NCBI RefSeq assembly: GCF_000688295.1
Contig: NZ_JHZF01000013.1
Span: 310,001 to 374,000, forward strand
Direction: 5' to 3'
DNA: 64,000 bases
Source: Pseudooceanicola nanhaiensis DSM 18065
GTDB taxonomy: Bacteria > Pseudomonadota > Alphaproteobacteria > Rhodobacterales > Rhodobacteraceae
A program made the translations under genes and the position numbers. How positions within the stretch are numbered: the first letter of the stretch is position 1; every line of letters starts with the position of its first letter. The notes below the pieces were generated by a model. The model searched no databases. It had not been told where the DNA came from and saw only the letters and a list, made by a program, of their open reading frames with translations. Shown piece by piece: positions 56,328-64,000 of this stretch.

Positions 56328-56752
56328 GGCGTCTCTCCTTCGTCGAGGAACGGGAATTCTTGTTCGTACTGGGCCGAAGTCATCTCGATCTCGGCGCCTT
56401 TCAGATGCACCCCGGTCGCCCGGTCGGCATAAACGATGCGTTTCAGTGTCGCCCCGCCGTCATGGTCGAACAGACCCGGCGAAAGCTCGAGATAGCCGGT
56501 GTCCGGCCCCTCGACATAACGGAACCAGACCGGCGAGCCGCAGGTGTCGCACCACGCCCGCTCCGCCAGTTTCGAGGACCGGTGCGTCTTCAGCGGGCCG
56601 GTGATCGTCACCGTCTCCGCCGGCGCTTCGATCCCCATCTGCAGGCCGCCCCCGGCGCGCCGGCACATGTCGCAGAAACAGGCCGAGATCTCGTCGGACA
56701 GTCCTTCGACCGACACCCGGACCTCGCCGCAGAGGCATCGACCTTCGGTCAA
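56324..56752 (-). CDS. GFA-family zinc-binding protein (copy 2, next to gltB)
   Basis: A 142-residue member of the glutathione-dependent formaldehyde-activating (GFA, CENP-V) fold. Zinc-binding cysteines are at C6, C8 (RCLCGEV), C25, C27, C30 (CFCDMCRR) and C68, C71 (WCDTCGSP). The founding member Gfa was proposed to help formation of S-hydroxymethylglutathione, but most homologues have no proven reaction. It overlaps both neighbours by 4 bp: its start with the other GFA gene and its stop with the gltB start. It therefore sits fully within the gltD-gltB operon and is co-expressed with glutamate synthase. Confidence 0.9.
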   Translation of the reverse strand: MTEGRCLCGEVRVSVEGLSDEISACFCDMCRRAGGGLQMGIEAPAETVTITGPLKTHRSSKLAERAWCDTCGSPVWFRYVEGPDTGYLELSPGLFDHDGGATLKRIVYADRATGVHLKGAEIEMTSAQYEQEFPFLDEGETP

Positions 56753-57183
56753 ATCGCGTCCTCCGCCGGGCCGAAGCGGTCCATCGCCTCTTCCCGGGTC
56801 AGCCGCTCGCGCTCACCGGCAAAGGCGAAGGCGTCGGGCTTGTGGTCGATCCAGATCTCGCGCCTGAACTCCATGCCGGAAATGTCGTCGATCAGCCCCA
56901 CGGGGATCTCGATGGTCGAGGCCCCCTCCGTCGTCAGCCGGTAGTAGAGCCCCGTGCCGCAGCGTCCGCACCAGGCGCGCTCGGCCCATTCGCTGGATTG
57001 CAGCGTGCGGATCTGCGCGGCGCCGGCCCATGTCACCGAGGCTTCGGGGACCGAGACCGCCAGCATCGCCGAGCCGGTCCAGCGGCGGCACATCTCGCAA
57101 TGGCACGCGCCGAAGCCTGCCGGAACATCGGTCGCGGTGAACCTCACCGCGCCGCACATGCAACCGCCCTGACGTTCGCTCAT
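56749..57183 (-). CDS. GFA-family zinc-binding protein (copy 1, next to gltD)
   Basis: A 144-residue GFA-fold protein. Cysteines C8, C10 (GCMCGAVRF), C27, C29, C32 (CHCEMCRR) and C71, C74 (WCGRCGTGLYY) supply two zinc sites. It is clearly a diverged relative of the next gene rather than a recent duplicate, as identity is mostly limited to the cysteine frame. It begins 40 bp after gltD and overlaps the second GFA gene by 4 bp. The substrate is unknown; formaldehyde, glutathione adducts or other aldehydes are possible. Confidence 0.9.
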   Translation of the reverse strand: MSERQGGCMCGAVRFTATDVPAGFGACHCEMCRRWTGSAMLAVSVPEASVTWAGAAQIRTLQSSEWAERAWCGRCGTGLYYRLTTEGASTIEIPVGLIDDISGMEFRREIWIDHKPDAFAFAGERERLTREEAMDRFGPAEDAI

Positions 57184-57223
57184 GCTCTTCTCTCCCTACA
57201 GGGCCGGGGGGCCGGCCGTTCAG

Positions 57224-58702
57224 TCACTCCGCCGCGATGGCCGATGCCTCGGTGTCGAGGTATTCGAGGATCGCCTGCGCCGAGTCGCGCCCGTCGCGGA
57301 TCGCCCAGACGACGAGGCTCGCGCCGCGCACGATGTCGCCCACGGCGAAGACCCCGTCGAGGCTGGTGCGGCCGGACCCGAACTCGGCCCGGACGGTGCC
57401 CCAGCGGGTCACTTCCAGCCCGTCGGTGTTCCAGAGCTTCGGCAGGTCCTCCGGCTCGAATCCGAGCGCCTTGATCACCAGGTCCGCATCCTCGAGGTAA
57501 TCCGACCCCTCGATCACCTCGGGCGCCTGCCGCCCGGAGGCGTCGGGCGCACCCAGGCGCATCCGCTGGACCGTCACGCCATGCACGAAGCTCTGCGGCG
57601 AGGCGTCCGACGGCTCGGCCGAGCGCGGGTTCGAGGCGAAGCCGACCGGCGCGGAGAGCCAGACGAATTCGACGCCCTCTTCCTCGGCATTGGCCACCTC
57701 GCGCTGCGAGCCGGGCATGTTCATCCGGTCGCGGCGGTAGAGCAGCTTCACGCTTTCGGCGCCCTGGCGGATCGCGGTGCGGACGCAGTCCATCGCCGTG
57801 TCGCCGCCGCCGATCACGACGACCTTCTTGCCGTCCGCGTTCAGCTCGCCGCTTTCGAATTCCTCGACAATGTCGCCGAAGTTCGACGCGCGGTTCGACG
57901 CGGTGAGATAGTCGATCGCGCGCACGATCCCCTGGCTCTCCGCGCCCGGACCGCTCAGATCCCGGCTCTTGTAGACGCCTGTCGCGATCAGCACCGCGTC
58001 ATGCTTGCCGCGGATCGCGTCGAACGAGATGTCCTCGCCCACGGTGCAGTTCAGCACGAATTCGACGCCCGATTGCTCGAGCTGCTCGATCCGGCGCATC
58101 ACCACGTCCTTCTCGAGCTTGAAGCCCGGGATCCCGTAGGTCATCAGCCCGCCCGCGCGGTCGTAGCGGTCATAGACCGTGACCTGCACGCCCGCCCGGC
58201 GCAGCATGTCCGCCGCCGCCAGCCCGCCCGGGCCCGCGCCGATGATGCCGACGGACTGGTCACGCTCGGCATGGGGTGTGATCGGCTTGACCCAGCCCTT
58301 TTCCCAGGCGGTGTCGGTGATGTATTTCTCGACCGCACCGATGGTGACCGTGCCGTGGCCGGATTGTTCGATCACGCAATTGCCTTCGCAGAGACGGTCC
58401 TGCGGGCAGATGCGGCCGCAGATCTCGGGGAAGGTGTTGGTGGACTGGCTGACGGCATAGGCCTCTTCCAGCCGGTGCGTCGCGGTCAGGCGCAGCCAGT
58501 CGGGGATGTTGTTGTGAAGCGGGCAATGCGACTGGCAGTAGGGCACGCCGCATTGGGAACAGCGTGCGGACTGCTCCTCGGCCTTGGCGGCCGCGTATTC
58601 GGCGTAGATCTCGCTGAAATCCTGCTTCCGCACATTCGCGTCACGCTTCTCGGGCATGTCGCGGGGGACGGTCACGAATTTGAGCATAGGTTGCTTGGCC
58701 AC
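57224..58702 (-). CDS. gltD: Glutamate synthase (NADPH) small subunit
   Basis: A 492-residue NADPH:ferredoxin-like subunit that feeds electrons to GltB. The N-terminal cysteine clusters for two 4Fe-4S centres are RCSQCGVPYCQSHCPLH and CGRICPQDRLCEGNC. The FAD site is VGIIGAGPGGLAAADMLRRA and the NADPH site VVVIGGGDTAMDCVRTAIRQ; the C-terminal FAD loop is GVFAVGDIVRGASLVVWAI. The start is GTG at 58702 (GGAGAGG upstream), the residue from which the usual MAKQPM begins. It is the first gene of gltD-GFA-GFA-gltB and is divergent from uppP, with two repeated operator-like sites in the gap. Confidence 0.97.
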   Translation of the reverse strand: MAKQPMLKFVTVPRDMPEKRDANVRKQDFSEIYAEYAAAKAEEQSARCSQCGVPYCQSHCPLHNNIPDWLRLTATHRLEEAYAVSQSTNTFPEICGRICPQDRLCEGNCVIEQSGHGTVTIGAVEKYITDTAWEKGWVKPITPHAERDQSVGIIGAGPGGLAAADMLRRAGVQVTVYDRYDRAGGLMTYGIPGFKLEKDVVMRRIEQLEQSGVEFVLNCTVGEDISFDAIRGKHDAVLIATGVYKSRDLSGPGAESQGIVRAIDYLTASNRASNFGDIVEEFESGELNADGKKVVVIGGGDTAMDCVRTAIRQGAESVKLLYRRDRMNMPGSQREVANAEEEGVEFVWLSAPVGFASNPRSAEPSDASPQSFVHGVTVQRMRLGAPDASGRQAPEVIEGSDYLEDADLVIKALGFEPEDLPKLWNTDGLEVTRWGTVRAEFGSGRTSLDGVFAVGDIVRGASLVVWAIRDGRDSAQAILEYLDTEASAIAAE

Positions 58703-58767
58703 GACGCTGCCTCTCCTCGGAATCGATCTTCTGCGACGTCTCTAGACAATCGCAAAAAGAAATAAAA

Positions 58768-58783
58768 GTCAGTCGAGCTGACC
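58768..58783. promoter_or_regulatory. Operator-like site 1, gltD-uppP intergenic region
   Basis: GTCAG-N6-TGACC, including the perfect inverted repeat GTCAG-TCGAG-CTGAC. On the minus strand it begins 1 bp downstream of a TATATT (58785-58790) that could be the gltD -10 box, so a bound protein would block gltD transcription. An identical-pattern site lies 75 bp away. Confidence 0.55.
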
Positions 58784-58842
58784 TAATATACGATTTTCTT
58801 GCCCCTTGCTACCCCGGGGAGGGATCATGAGGGCAAATTTAG

Positions 58843-58858
58843 GTCAGCACAATTGACC
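58843..58858. promoter_or_regulatory. Operator-like site 2, gltD-uppP intergenic region
   Basis: GTCAG-N6-TGACC with extended symmetry GGTCA-N7-TGACC. Same pattern as site 1 and 75 bp, about seven helical turns, from it, allowing cooperative or looped binding. Either gltD or uppP could be controlled. Confidence 0.55.
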
Positions 58859-58927
58859 AAACACGTTTCTTCCCCCGCTCCGACACTCGGTGTAAGCCTC
58901 CGCGGACGTGTTGCGGAGCCTCTCTGA

Positions 58928-59731
58928 ATGTCCCTCTTCCACCTCTTCCTTCTCGCCGTCATCCAGGGCCTGACCGAGTTCCTGCCGATCTCCTCCTCGG
59001 CCCACCTCATCCTCTTCCCGCAGGTCACCGGCATGCAGGATCAGGGGCAGGTGATCGACGTCGCGGTGCATTTCGGCACGCTCGGGGCGGTGATCCTCTA
59101 CTTCTGGCCGGACGTGAAGATGGGGCTTCTGGGCATCCCGGACATGCTGCGCGGGCGGCTGGAGACGCCCGGGGCGCGGCTTGCCTTCCTGCTGGTGATC
59201 GCGACGATCCCGGTCATCCTCTTCGGCCTCGCGCTCAAGCTCACGGGGCTGGACGACGCGATGCGCTCGGTCGCGGTGATCGGCTGGACGATGCTGGGCT
59301 TCGGGCTGGTTCTGTGGTGGGCCGACCGGGTGTCGGACGGGCAGAAGGCCGATACCGACTGGACCCTGCGCGACGCCATTGTCATGGGACTGTGGCAGGC
59401 CGTGGCGCTGATCCCCGGCACCTCGCGATCCGGGGCGACGATCACCGGGGCGCTGTTCCTCGGCTACAACCGGCGGGATGCCGCGAAACTGTCGATGCTG
59501 ATGTCGATCCCGACCATCATCGCCAGCGCCTCGCTTCTCAGCCTCGACATCATCCGCGACGGGAATACCGAGCTGGCCTTCGAGGCGGTGATCGCGGCGA
59601 TCTTCGCCTTCCTCTCGGCCCTGCTGGCGCTGGCGCTGCTGATGCGGCTGCTGAAATCGATCAGCTACACGCCCTTCGTGATCTACCGCGTGATCCTCGG
59701 GGTGGTCCTGCTGGCCTGGGCCTATTCCTGA
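58928..59731 (+). CDS. uppP: Undecaprenyl-diphosphatase
   Basis: A 267-residue membrane phosphatase (BacA/UppP) that recycles undecaprenyl diphosphate for peptidoglycan and polysaccharide synthesis. Family motifs are AVIQGLTEFLPISSSAHLIL near the N-terminus and ALIPGTSRSGATITGALFLG in the centre, carrying the catalytic Glu, Ser, His and Arg residues. Seven to eight hydrophobic segments are visible. The start at 58928 lacks a strong Shine-Dalgarno. It is divergent from gltD and converges on the NDUFA9-like gene with an 18-bp gap. Confidence 0.96.
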   Translation: MSLFHLFLLAVIQGLTEFLPISSSAHLILFPQVTGMQDQGQVIDVAVHFGTLGAVILYFWPDVKMGLLGIPDMLRGRLETPGARLAFLLVIATIPVILFGLALKLTGLDDAMRSVAVIGWTMLGFGLVLWWADRVSDGQKADTDWTLRDAIVMGLWQAVALIPGTSRSGATITGALFLGYNRRDAAKLSMLMSIPTIIASASLLSLDIIRDGNTELAFEAVIAAIFAFLSALLALALLMRLLKSISYTPFVIYRVILGVVLLAWAYS

Positions 59732-59749
59732 CGGCCGGCGGCCGTCAGG

Positions 59750-60733
59750 TCATGCCTTGAGGTTGCGGGCCGAGTTCTTGATCGCCGCATACTGGCCCGA
59801 GGGGCGGTAGGGCCAGAGGTAATCCGGCAGCACCGCCTCGACCGCCATCGGTTCGATCCCGAGGTCCTCGAAGCCCTTGTGCCGGCCCGAGACGACGTTG
59901 TCGGTGGACAGCTGCTTCACCTGGTCCCGCGTGAGGATGCCGTTGTGGAACAGCCCGAAGGTCGCGGCCTGCGCCATGTCGAGGAAGAAGGCCGCGATCC
60001 GCGCCACGAACATCGGCATGTTGATGATCATCCGGCGCCGTTGCACCACGTCCAGCATCTGCTGCATCAGCTCGCGGAAGGTGTTCACGTCCGGCCCGCC
60101 GAGTTCATAGATGCCGCCGGGCGCCCGGCCCTCGATCCCCATCTGGGCCGCGGCTGCCACGTCGTCGACATAGACCGGCTGGAATTTCGTGTCCGCCCCC
60201 GCGATCGGCAGGGTCGGGCCGAATCGCACGTTTCCGGCGAAACGGTTGAAGAAGTTGTCCTCGGCCCCGAAGATGACCGAGGGGCGCAGGATCATCGCGT
60301 CGGGCATGTGCTCTAGCACGCCCGCCTCGCCGGCGGCCTTGGTCTGCGCATAGGTGCTTTCGCCCTCGGCATCCGCGCCGATGGCCGAGATGTGGACCAT
60401 GCGGGCCACGCCCTCCTCGGCCGCGATCCGGGCGATGCGCGTCGCGCCCTCGTCCTGGACGGCGCCGAAGTTGTTCTTGCCCTTGGCGTCGAAGGTGCCG
60501 ACGCAGTTGACCACGGCGTCCGCGCCGCGCGTCACGTCGCGCACCGAGTTGTCGTCACGGATGTTGCAGAACACCGGCTCGACCTGGCCGACCACGCCGT
60601 AGGTCCGGACGAACATCGCCTCGTTCGGGCGCCGGACGGCCACGCGCACCCGCCAGCCGTCCTTGGCCATGCGCCCAGCGATGTAGCGGCCGAGGAACCC
60701 CGACCCGCCGAAAATGGTGACAAGCTTGGACAT
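59750..60733 (-). CDS. NDUFA9-like NAD(P)-binding atypical SDR protein
   Basis: A 327-residue atypical short-chain dehydrogenase of the complex I NDUFA9 subunit group. The nucleotide motif is [19 protein letters not shown], then [58 protein letters not shown] and [15 protein letters not shown], all marks of the group. The active-site Tyr/Lys pair is partly retained (Y in STYAQTKA). The C-terminal part has a hydrophobic segment. The true start is ATG at 60733 (GGAGGG upstream); the frame runs on upstream across the tRNA but that part is spurious. It may bind NADPH and support NADH dehydrogenase. Confidence 0.9.
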   Translation of the reverse strand: MSKLVTIFGGSGFLGRYIAGRMAKDGWRVRVAVRRPNEAMFVRTYGVVGQVEPVFCNIRDDNSVRDVTRGADAVVNCVGTFDAKGKNNFGAVQDEGATRIARIAAEEGVARMVHISAIGADAEGESTYAQTKAAGEAGVLEHMPDAMILRPSVIFGAEDNFFNRFAGNVRFGPTLPIAGADTKFQPVYVDDVAAAAQMGIEGRAPGGIYELGGPDVNTFRELMQQMLDVVQRRRMIINMPMFVARIAAFFLDMAQAATFGLFHNGILTRDQVKQLSTDNVVSGRHKGFEDLGIEPMAVEAVLPDYLWPYRPSGQYAAIKNSARNLKA

Positions 60734-60846
60734 ATCCACGCCCTCCGTCCTGGCAGTTCCCTGTTTTCCTAGCCCCCCCGCGGGCCTGCGGCAAGGCGAT
60801 AAGCCGGGCTGACGCGCGGGAGAGGAAAAAACTCGATCGAATCCCG

Positions 60847-60873
60847 TTGACACTCTCCGGGGCCAAATATAAA
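60847..60873 (+). promoter_or_regulatory. Promoter of tRNA-Leu
   Basis: A perfect TTGACA (60847-60852) and TATAAA (60868-60873) with a 15-bp spacer, placing a start some 12 bp before the tRNA at 60893. This is the clearest housekeeping-type promoter in the window. Confidence 0.75.
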
Positions 60874-60892
60874 CGCCCACTCCACGACACCT

Positions 60893-60978
<86 letters not shown>

Positions 60979-61118
60979 CTTCTCTCCCGACACTCCGACA
61001 CCATCGCCGCCCCCGGGCGACAGCCGCCCGACCGGTGGCCTTGCGTGCACGCATCTGGAAAGCGTTGGACCTGCGGGGCGGGGAAAGTGCAGGCTGCCCG
61101 CGCCAGGAGGAGCCCGCC

Positions 61119-61907
61119 ATGACAGACCCGATCCCCACCTTCGCCCATTGCGAGATCACCCGCGACGACCGCGGCGTCTATACCGCGACGATCGCCAATG
61201 CGAAGAGCCTCAACATCCTCGGGACGCCGGTGATCCGGTCCGTCACCGAGGCGGTCGCCTGGATCGCCGGGCGGACGGATGCGCGGGCGATGATCCTGCG
61301 CGGCAGCGGCGACCGGGCCTTCGTGGGCGGCGCCGACATCTTCGAGATGGCCACGCTCGAGCCCGCTTCGGCCCGCGCCTTCATCTCGGGCCTGCGCGAT
61401 CTCTGCGAGGCGGTGCGGCAGGTGCCCGTCCCGACCATCGCGCGGATCCCCGGCCATTGCCTCGGCGGCGGGCTGGAGCTCGCGGCCTGCTGCGACATCC
61501 GCCTTGCCTCCTCCGACGCGGTCTTCGGGATGCCCGAGGTGCGCGTCGGCATCCCCTCGGTCATCCACGCGGCGCTCCTGCCGGGCCTGATCGGCCCCGG
61601 CGCGACGAACTGGCTGCTGCTCACCGGCGAGACGGTGGATGCGGCGCAGGCGCGGGAATGGGGGTTCGTGCAATTCACCTGCCCGCCGGGAGAGCTGGAC
61701 GCGCTGGTGGAACGGACCGTGGACCCGATCGTGGCCGGCGGCCCGGCGGCGATACGCCAGCAGAAGGCGCTGATCGCCTATTGGGCCGAGGCCGATCTCG
61801 AGGACGGCATCGCGCGCAGCGTCACGGCGTTCGGCGCCGCCTTCGAGACGGATGAGCCGCGCCGCTTCATGGCGCCCTTCCTAAACCGGGGAAAGTCGCG
61901 CGGCTGA
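61119..61907 (+). CDS. Enoyl-CoA hydratase/isomerase family protein
   Basis: A 262-residue crotonase-fold protein. The oxyanion-hole segments are [14 protein letters not shown] and [19 protein letters not shown], and the second catalytic Glu position is in [12 protein letters not shown]. In true hydratases two Glu residues act; here the first position (GGGLELA) and second are both acidic, so hydratase activity is possible, though the substrate is undefined. ATG at 61119 follows AGGAGGAGCCCGCC. It lies 140 bp after tRNA-Leu and 103 bp before the microprotein gene. Confidence 0.9.
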   Translation: MTDPIPTFAHCEITRDDRGVYTATIANAKSLNILGTPVIRSVTEAVAWIAGRTDARAMILRGSGDRAFVGGADIFEMATLEPASARAFISGLRDLCEAVRQVPVPTIARIPGHCLGGGLELAACCDIRLASSDAVFGMPEVRVGIPSVIHAALLPGLIGPGATNWLLLTGETVDAAQAREWGFVQFTCPPGELDALVERTVDPIVAGGPAAIRQQKALIAYWAEADLEDGIARSVTAFGAAFETDEPRRFMAPFLNRGKSRG

Positions 61908-62010
61908 AATGCACCACTCGGCGGGGGTTCACCAATCTGTGAGGCGGGGAAGGAACCGGCCCGGGGTTGCGGCGTTGCCATCCCAGCAAATAGCCGGAAG
62001 GAGACCCGAA

Positions 62011-62082
62011 ATGCTGCGTTCCATCATCTTTCTCGTCGGACTGGTCGTCGTCGTTCTCGCCATCGTGAACTTCGTTCTCTGA
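62011..62082 (+). CDS. 23-residue single-span membrane microprotein
   Basis: ATG at 62011 with a strong GGAAGGAGACCCGAA opens a 24-codon frame ending TGA at 62080-62082. The peptide is nearly all one transmembrane helix: LRSIIFLVGLVVVVLAIVNF then VL. A good ribosome site, codon use like the neighbours and such extreme hydrophobicity suggest a real small membrane protein, but 23 codons are too few for proof. It lies between an enoyl-CoA hydratase gene and a convergent sodium channel gene. Confidence 0.55.
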   Translation: MLRSIIFLVGLVVVVLAIVNFVL

Positions 62083-62131
62083 ACACCGCCAAGACTGGCG
62101 ACAAGATTGGGCACGCGCCTGCGGGCGCGGC

Positions 62132-62905
62132 TCACCCCCTCTCCCTCAGATGCCGTTCGATCGCGTCCAGCCGCGCCACGACCTCGTGCCGGTAATCCTC
62201 GGTCGCGGCATTCGATTCCTCCGCATGGGCGTCCTGCATCGAATTGACGATGAGACCGACGACAAGGTTCATCACCGCGAAGGTGGTGATCAGGATGAAC
62301 GGCACGAAGAACAGCCAGGCCTCGGGGTAGACCTCCATCACAGGCCGCACGATCCCCATGGACCAGCTTTCCAGCGTCATGATCTGGAACAGGGAATAGG
62401 CCGAGGCGCCGAGCGTGCCGAACCAGTCCGGGAAACTCTCTCCGAACAGTTTCGTCGCCATGACCGAGGCCACGTAGAAGATCAGCGCCATCAGCGCGAA
62501 GACTGATCCCATGCCCGGCAGTGCGGTCAGCAGCCCCTCGACCACGCGGCGCAGCGTCGGCGTGACCGACACCACCCGCAGCAGCCGCAGGATCCGCAAC
62601 GCCCGCAGAACGCCGAAGCTCTGTCCGGCGGGCACGAGCGCGATGGCGACGACGGCGAAGTCGAAGATGTTCCAGCCGCTGCGGAAGAAGCGGAGCCGAT
62701 GCGCATAGAGCTTGGCCGAGATCTCCAGCGTGAAGAACGCCAGGCAGAGCCGGTCCAGCGCGGCGATCAGCCCGCCGGCGAGACGCATCACGGGGTCGAT
62801 GGTCTCGAGCCCCAGCAGGACCGCGTTGAACAGGATCACGGCGGTGATGACATTCCGGGTCCGGGGTCTGTCGAGAAACGCGGCAAGTTGCTGGCGGGAA
62901 GTCAT
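62132..62905 (-). CDS. Bacterial voltage-gated sodium channel (BacNav family)
   Basis: A 257-residue one-domain voltage-gated ion channel that forms a tetramer. Segments S1-S3 cover about residues 18-93, the voltage sensor S4 is LRALRILRLLRVVSVTPTLR (about 100-119), and S5, pore and S6 follow. The selectivity filter is TLESWSMG at 177-184, the Na+-selective sequence also found in NavAb; the Glu ring is intact. The C-terminal tail (ESNAATEDYRHEVVARLDAI) is a likely coiled coil for assembly. ATG at 62905 is chosen as the first Met in front of S1; a longer upstream frame is antisense noise. Such channels are linked to motility and pH or salt homeostasis in marine and alkaliphilic bacteria. Confidence 0.93.
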   Translation of the reverse strand: MTSRQQLAAFLDRPRTRNVITAVILFNAVLLGLETIDPVMRLAGGLIAALDRLCLAFFTLEISAKLYAHRLRFFRSGWNIFDFAVVAIALVPAGQSFGVLRALRILRLLRVVSVTPTLRRVVEGLLTALPGMGSVFALMALIFYVASVMATKLFGESFPDWFGTLGASAYSLFQIMTLESWSMGIVRPVMEVYPEAWLFFVPFILITTFAVMNLVVGLIVNSMQDAHAEESNAATEDYRHEVVARLDAIERHLRERG

Positions 62906-63068
62906 GCGGGCTCCGTCGGCTTTCGTGTTCGGTCGGGTTCCCGGCAGATATCCATCGCGCGCCCCGCTTACCAGTGCCCGCGGCGGCGGCGCGCGCGGTG
63001 CCGCAGGAACCCCTGTCGCAGGAACCAGCCCGACGCGGGCCGAGTTGACTGTGCAGGAGGGCCTGCTC

Positions 63069-64000
63069 ATGTCGTTTCGCAAGGATTATCTCACCCGGCC
63101 GATCTACAAGTGGGCGAAAGGTGCCCTGCCCGCCCTGTCGAAGACGGAGGCCGAGGCGATCTCGGCCGGCGACGTCCATTTCGAGGCGGAGCTTTTCTCG
63201 GGCAAGCCCGACTGGAGCATGCTGCGCGACATGAAAGCGCCCCGTCTGACGGCCGACGAACAGGCCTTCCTGGACGGGCCCTGCCGCGAATTCTGCGACA
63301 TGCTGAACAGCTGGGAAATCGACCACGCGACCGCCGACCTCCCGCCCGAGGCCTGGGACTTCCTGCGCGACAAGGGCTTCTTCGGGATGATCATTCCCAA
63401 GGAGCACGGCGGGCTCGGCTTCTCGGCCTTCGCGCATTCCGAGGTGGTCCGCTACATCTCCAGCCACTCGATCCCCGGGGCAGTGACCGTCATGGTCCCC
63501 AATTCTCTCGGTCCGGGCGAGCTGATCCTGCAGTTCGGCACGGACGATCAGAAATCGCACTGGCTGCCGCGTCTCGCCAGGGGCGAGGAGCTTCCCGCCT
63601 TCGGCCTCACAAGCGAGGACGCCGGATCCGACGCTTCGGCCATGCGCGATGACGGCGTGGTCTGCCGCGGGACCTGGAACGGCGAGGAGGTGCTCGGCAT
63701 CCGCCTGAACTGGGCCAAGCGCTACATCACCCTCTCGCCGGTCTGTACCGTGCTGGGCCTGGCCTTCAAGCTGCGCGACCCGGACGGGCTGCTTGGCGAG
63801 GAAGAGGACATCGGAATCACCTGCGCCCTCGTGCCGACCGACCTGCCGGGGGTCGAGACCGGGCGCCGCCACCTGCCCTCGGGCACGATGTTCCAGAACG
63901 GCCCGACCACCGGCGAGGACGTGTTCGTGCCCATCGACCACATCATCGGCGGGCCCGAATACGCCGGTCGCGGCTGGATGATGCTGATGAGCGCACTGGC
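63069..64000 (+). CDS. Acyl-CoA dehydrogenase, FadE-like (3' end outside window)
   Basis: The first 310 codons of a long-chain acyl-CoA dehydrogenase. LTRPIYKWAKGALPALSKTE at the N-terminus followed by HFEAELFSGKPDW is the specific pattern of FadE, the large proteobacterial enzyme of about 800 residues, not of the usual 380-residue family. The flavin/substrate region PAFGLTSEDAGSDASAM follows. It catalyses the first step of fatty-acid beta-oxidation. ATG at 63069 has GGAGGG 7 nt upstream. The gene is divergent from the sodium channel. The sequence stops at the window edge, so this is truncated by the window, not by mutation. Confidence 0.92.
   Translation, partial: MSFRKDYLTRPIYKWAKGALPALSKTEAEAISAGDVHFEAELFSGKPDWSMLRDMKAPRLTADEQAFLDGPCREFCDMLNSWEIDHATADLPPEAWDFLRDKGFFGMIIPKEHGGLGFSAFAHSEVVRYISSHSIPGAVTVMVPNSLGPGELILQFGTDDQKSHWLPRLARGEELPAFGLTSEDAGSDASAMRDDGVVCRGTWNGEEVLGIRLNWAKRYITLSPVCTVLGLAFKLRDPDGLLGEEEDIGITCALVPTDLPGVETGRRHLPSGTMFQNGPTTGEDVFVPIDHIIGGPEYAGRGWMMLMSAL

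Noticed and set aside
51777-56432. A 1551-codon open frame antisense to gltB
   Set aside because: It is the GC-rich mirror frame of gltB; its product is His/Arg/Gly-rich without domains, whereas the gltB frame has all GOGAT motifs.
58703-58927. Riboswitch or glutamine-sensing RNA upstream of gltD
   Set aside because: I found no extended conserved fold or terminator in the leader; only the two operator-like repeats stand out.

Overview
The window is a GC-rich (about two-thirds G+C by eye), densely coded chromosomal segment from an alphaproteobacterium, most likely Rhodobacterales (Rhodobacter/Roseobacter group). Evidence: a CcrM-type GANTC methyltransferase beside rnhB, the neighbourhood secA / parvulin / argJ / mutT, mutY next to a DciA-like (DUF721) gene, the rimP-nusA-ylxR-infB operon, ubiG, homologues of mitochondrial complex I accessory factors (zf-CHCC/NDUFS6-like, NDUFAF5-like, NDUFA9-like), and small lineage-type proteins. 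I see no insertion sequence, integrase, phage gene or CRISPR array; this is mainly core genome with some accessory metabolism.

Layout. 1-7.4 kb: TetR regulator and a quinone-oxidoreductase-like enzyme, an orphan CoxM-type FAD subunit, a LacI regulator coupled to a YcaQ-like DNA glycosylase, and a large chemoreceptor. 7.6-10.6 kb: tRNA-Arg(CCT), then an FAD-dependent dehydrogenase overlapping a PanE-like reductase. 10.6-14.2 kb: a membrane-anchored winged-helix protein overlapping a small secreted protein, a charged secreted protein, rnhB and ccrM with a GANTC-rich leader. 14.4-19.5 kb: VOC protein, AlkB-type hydroxylase, mutY, DUF721, DsbA-like protein and a CaiB-type CoA transferase. 19.5-19.9 kb: non-coding palindromic repeats. 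19.9-22.5 kb: divergent sulfotransferase and GT14 glycosyltransferase. 22.5-34.4 kb: HIT protein, zinc-ribbon protein, polA, PBP-OmpA fusion, an unknown exported protein, secA, parvulin, argJ and mutT. 34.5-41.1 kb: a 47-residue protein, a DMT transporter and the rimP-nusA-ylxR-infB operon, whose leader holds an intrinsic terminator.

41.3-49.8 kb: unknown membrane protein, thioesterase, prolyl aminopeptidase, ubiG, Na/Ca-exchanger-like protein, a comF-grxC-nitrilase-marR operon, NDUFAF5-like methyltransferase and hemH. 49.9-51.6 kb: a 60-residue membrane protein, L,D-transpeptidase and CAP-domain lipoprotein. 51.8-58.7 kb: glutamate synthase with the unusual order gltD-GFA-GFA-gltB. 58.9-64 kb: uppP, NDUFA9-like protein, tRNA-Leu(CAG), enoyl-CoA hydratase-like protein, a 23-residue membrane microprotein, a BacNav sodium channel and the start of a FadE-like acyl-CoA dehydrogenase.

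The genes serve replication/repair (polA, rnhB, mutY, mutT, ccrM, ycaQ-like), translation and transcription (nusA operon), export (secA, parvulin), nitrogen assimilation (gltBD), haem and quinone synthesis, redox control and the cell surface. No single large novel system is evident. The most interesting leads are the inverted ToxR-like membrane winged-helix protein with its secreted partner, two GFA genes inside the glutamate synthase operon with a paired operator upstream, the putative nusA-operon attenuator, the GANTC cluster before ccrM, and several overlooked microproteins.
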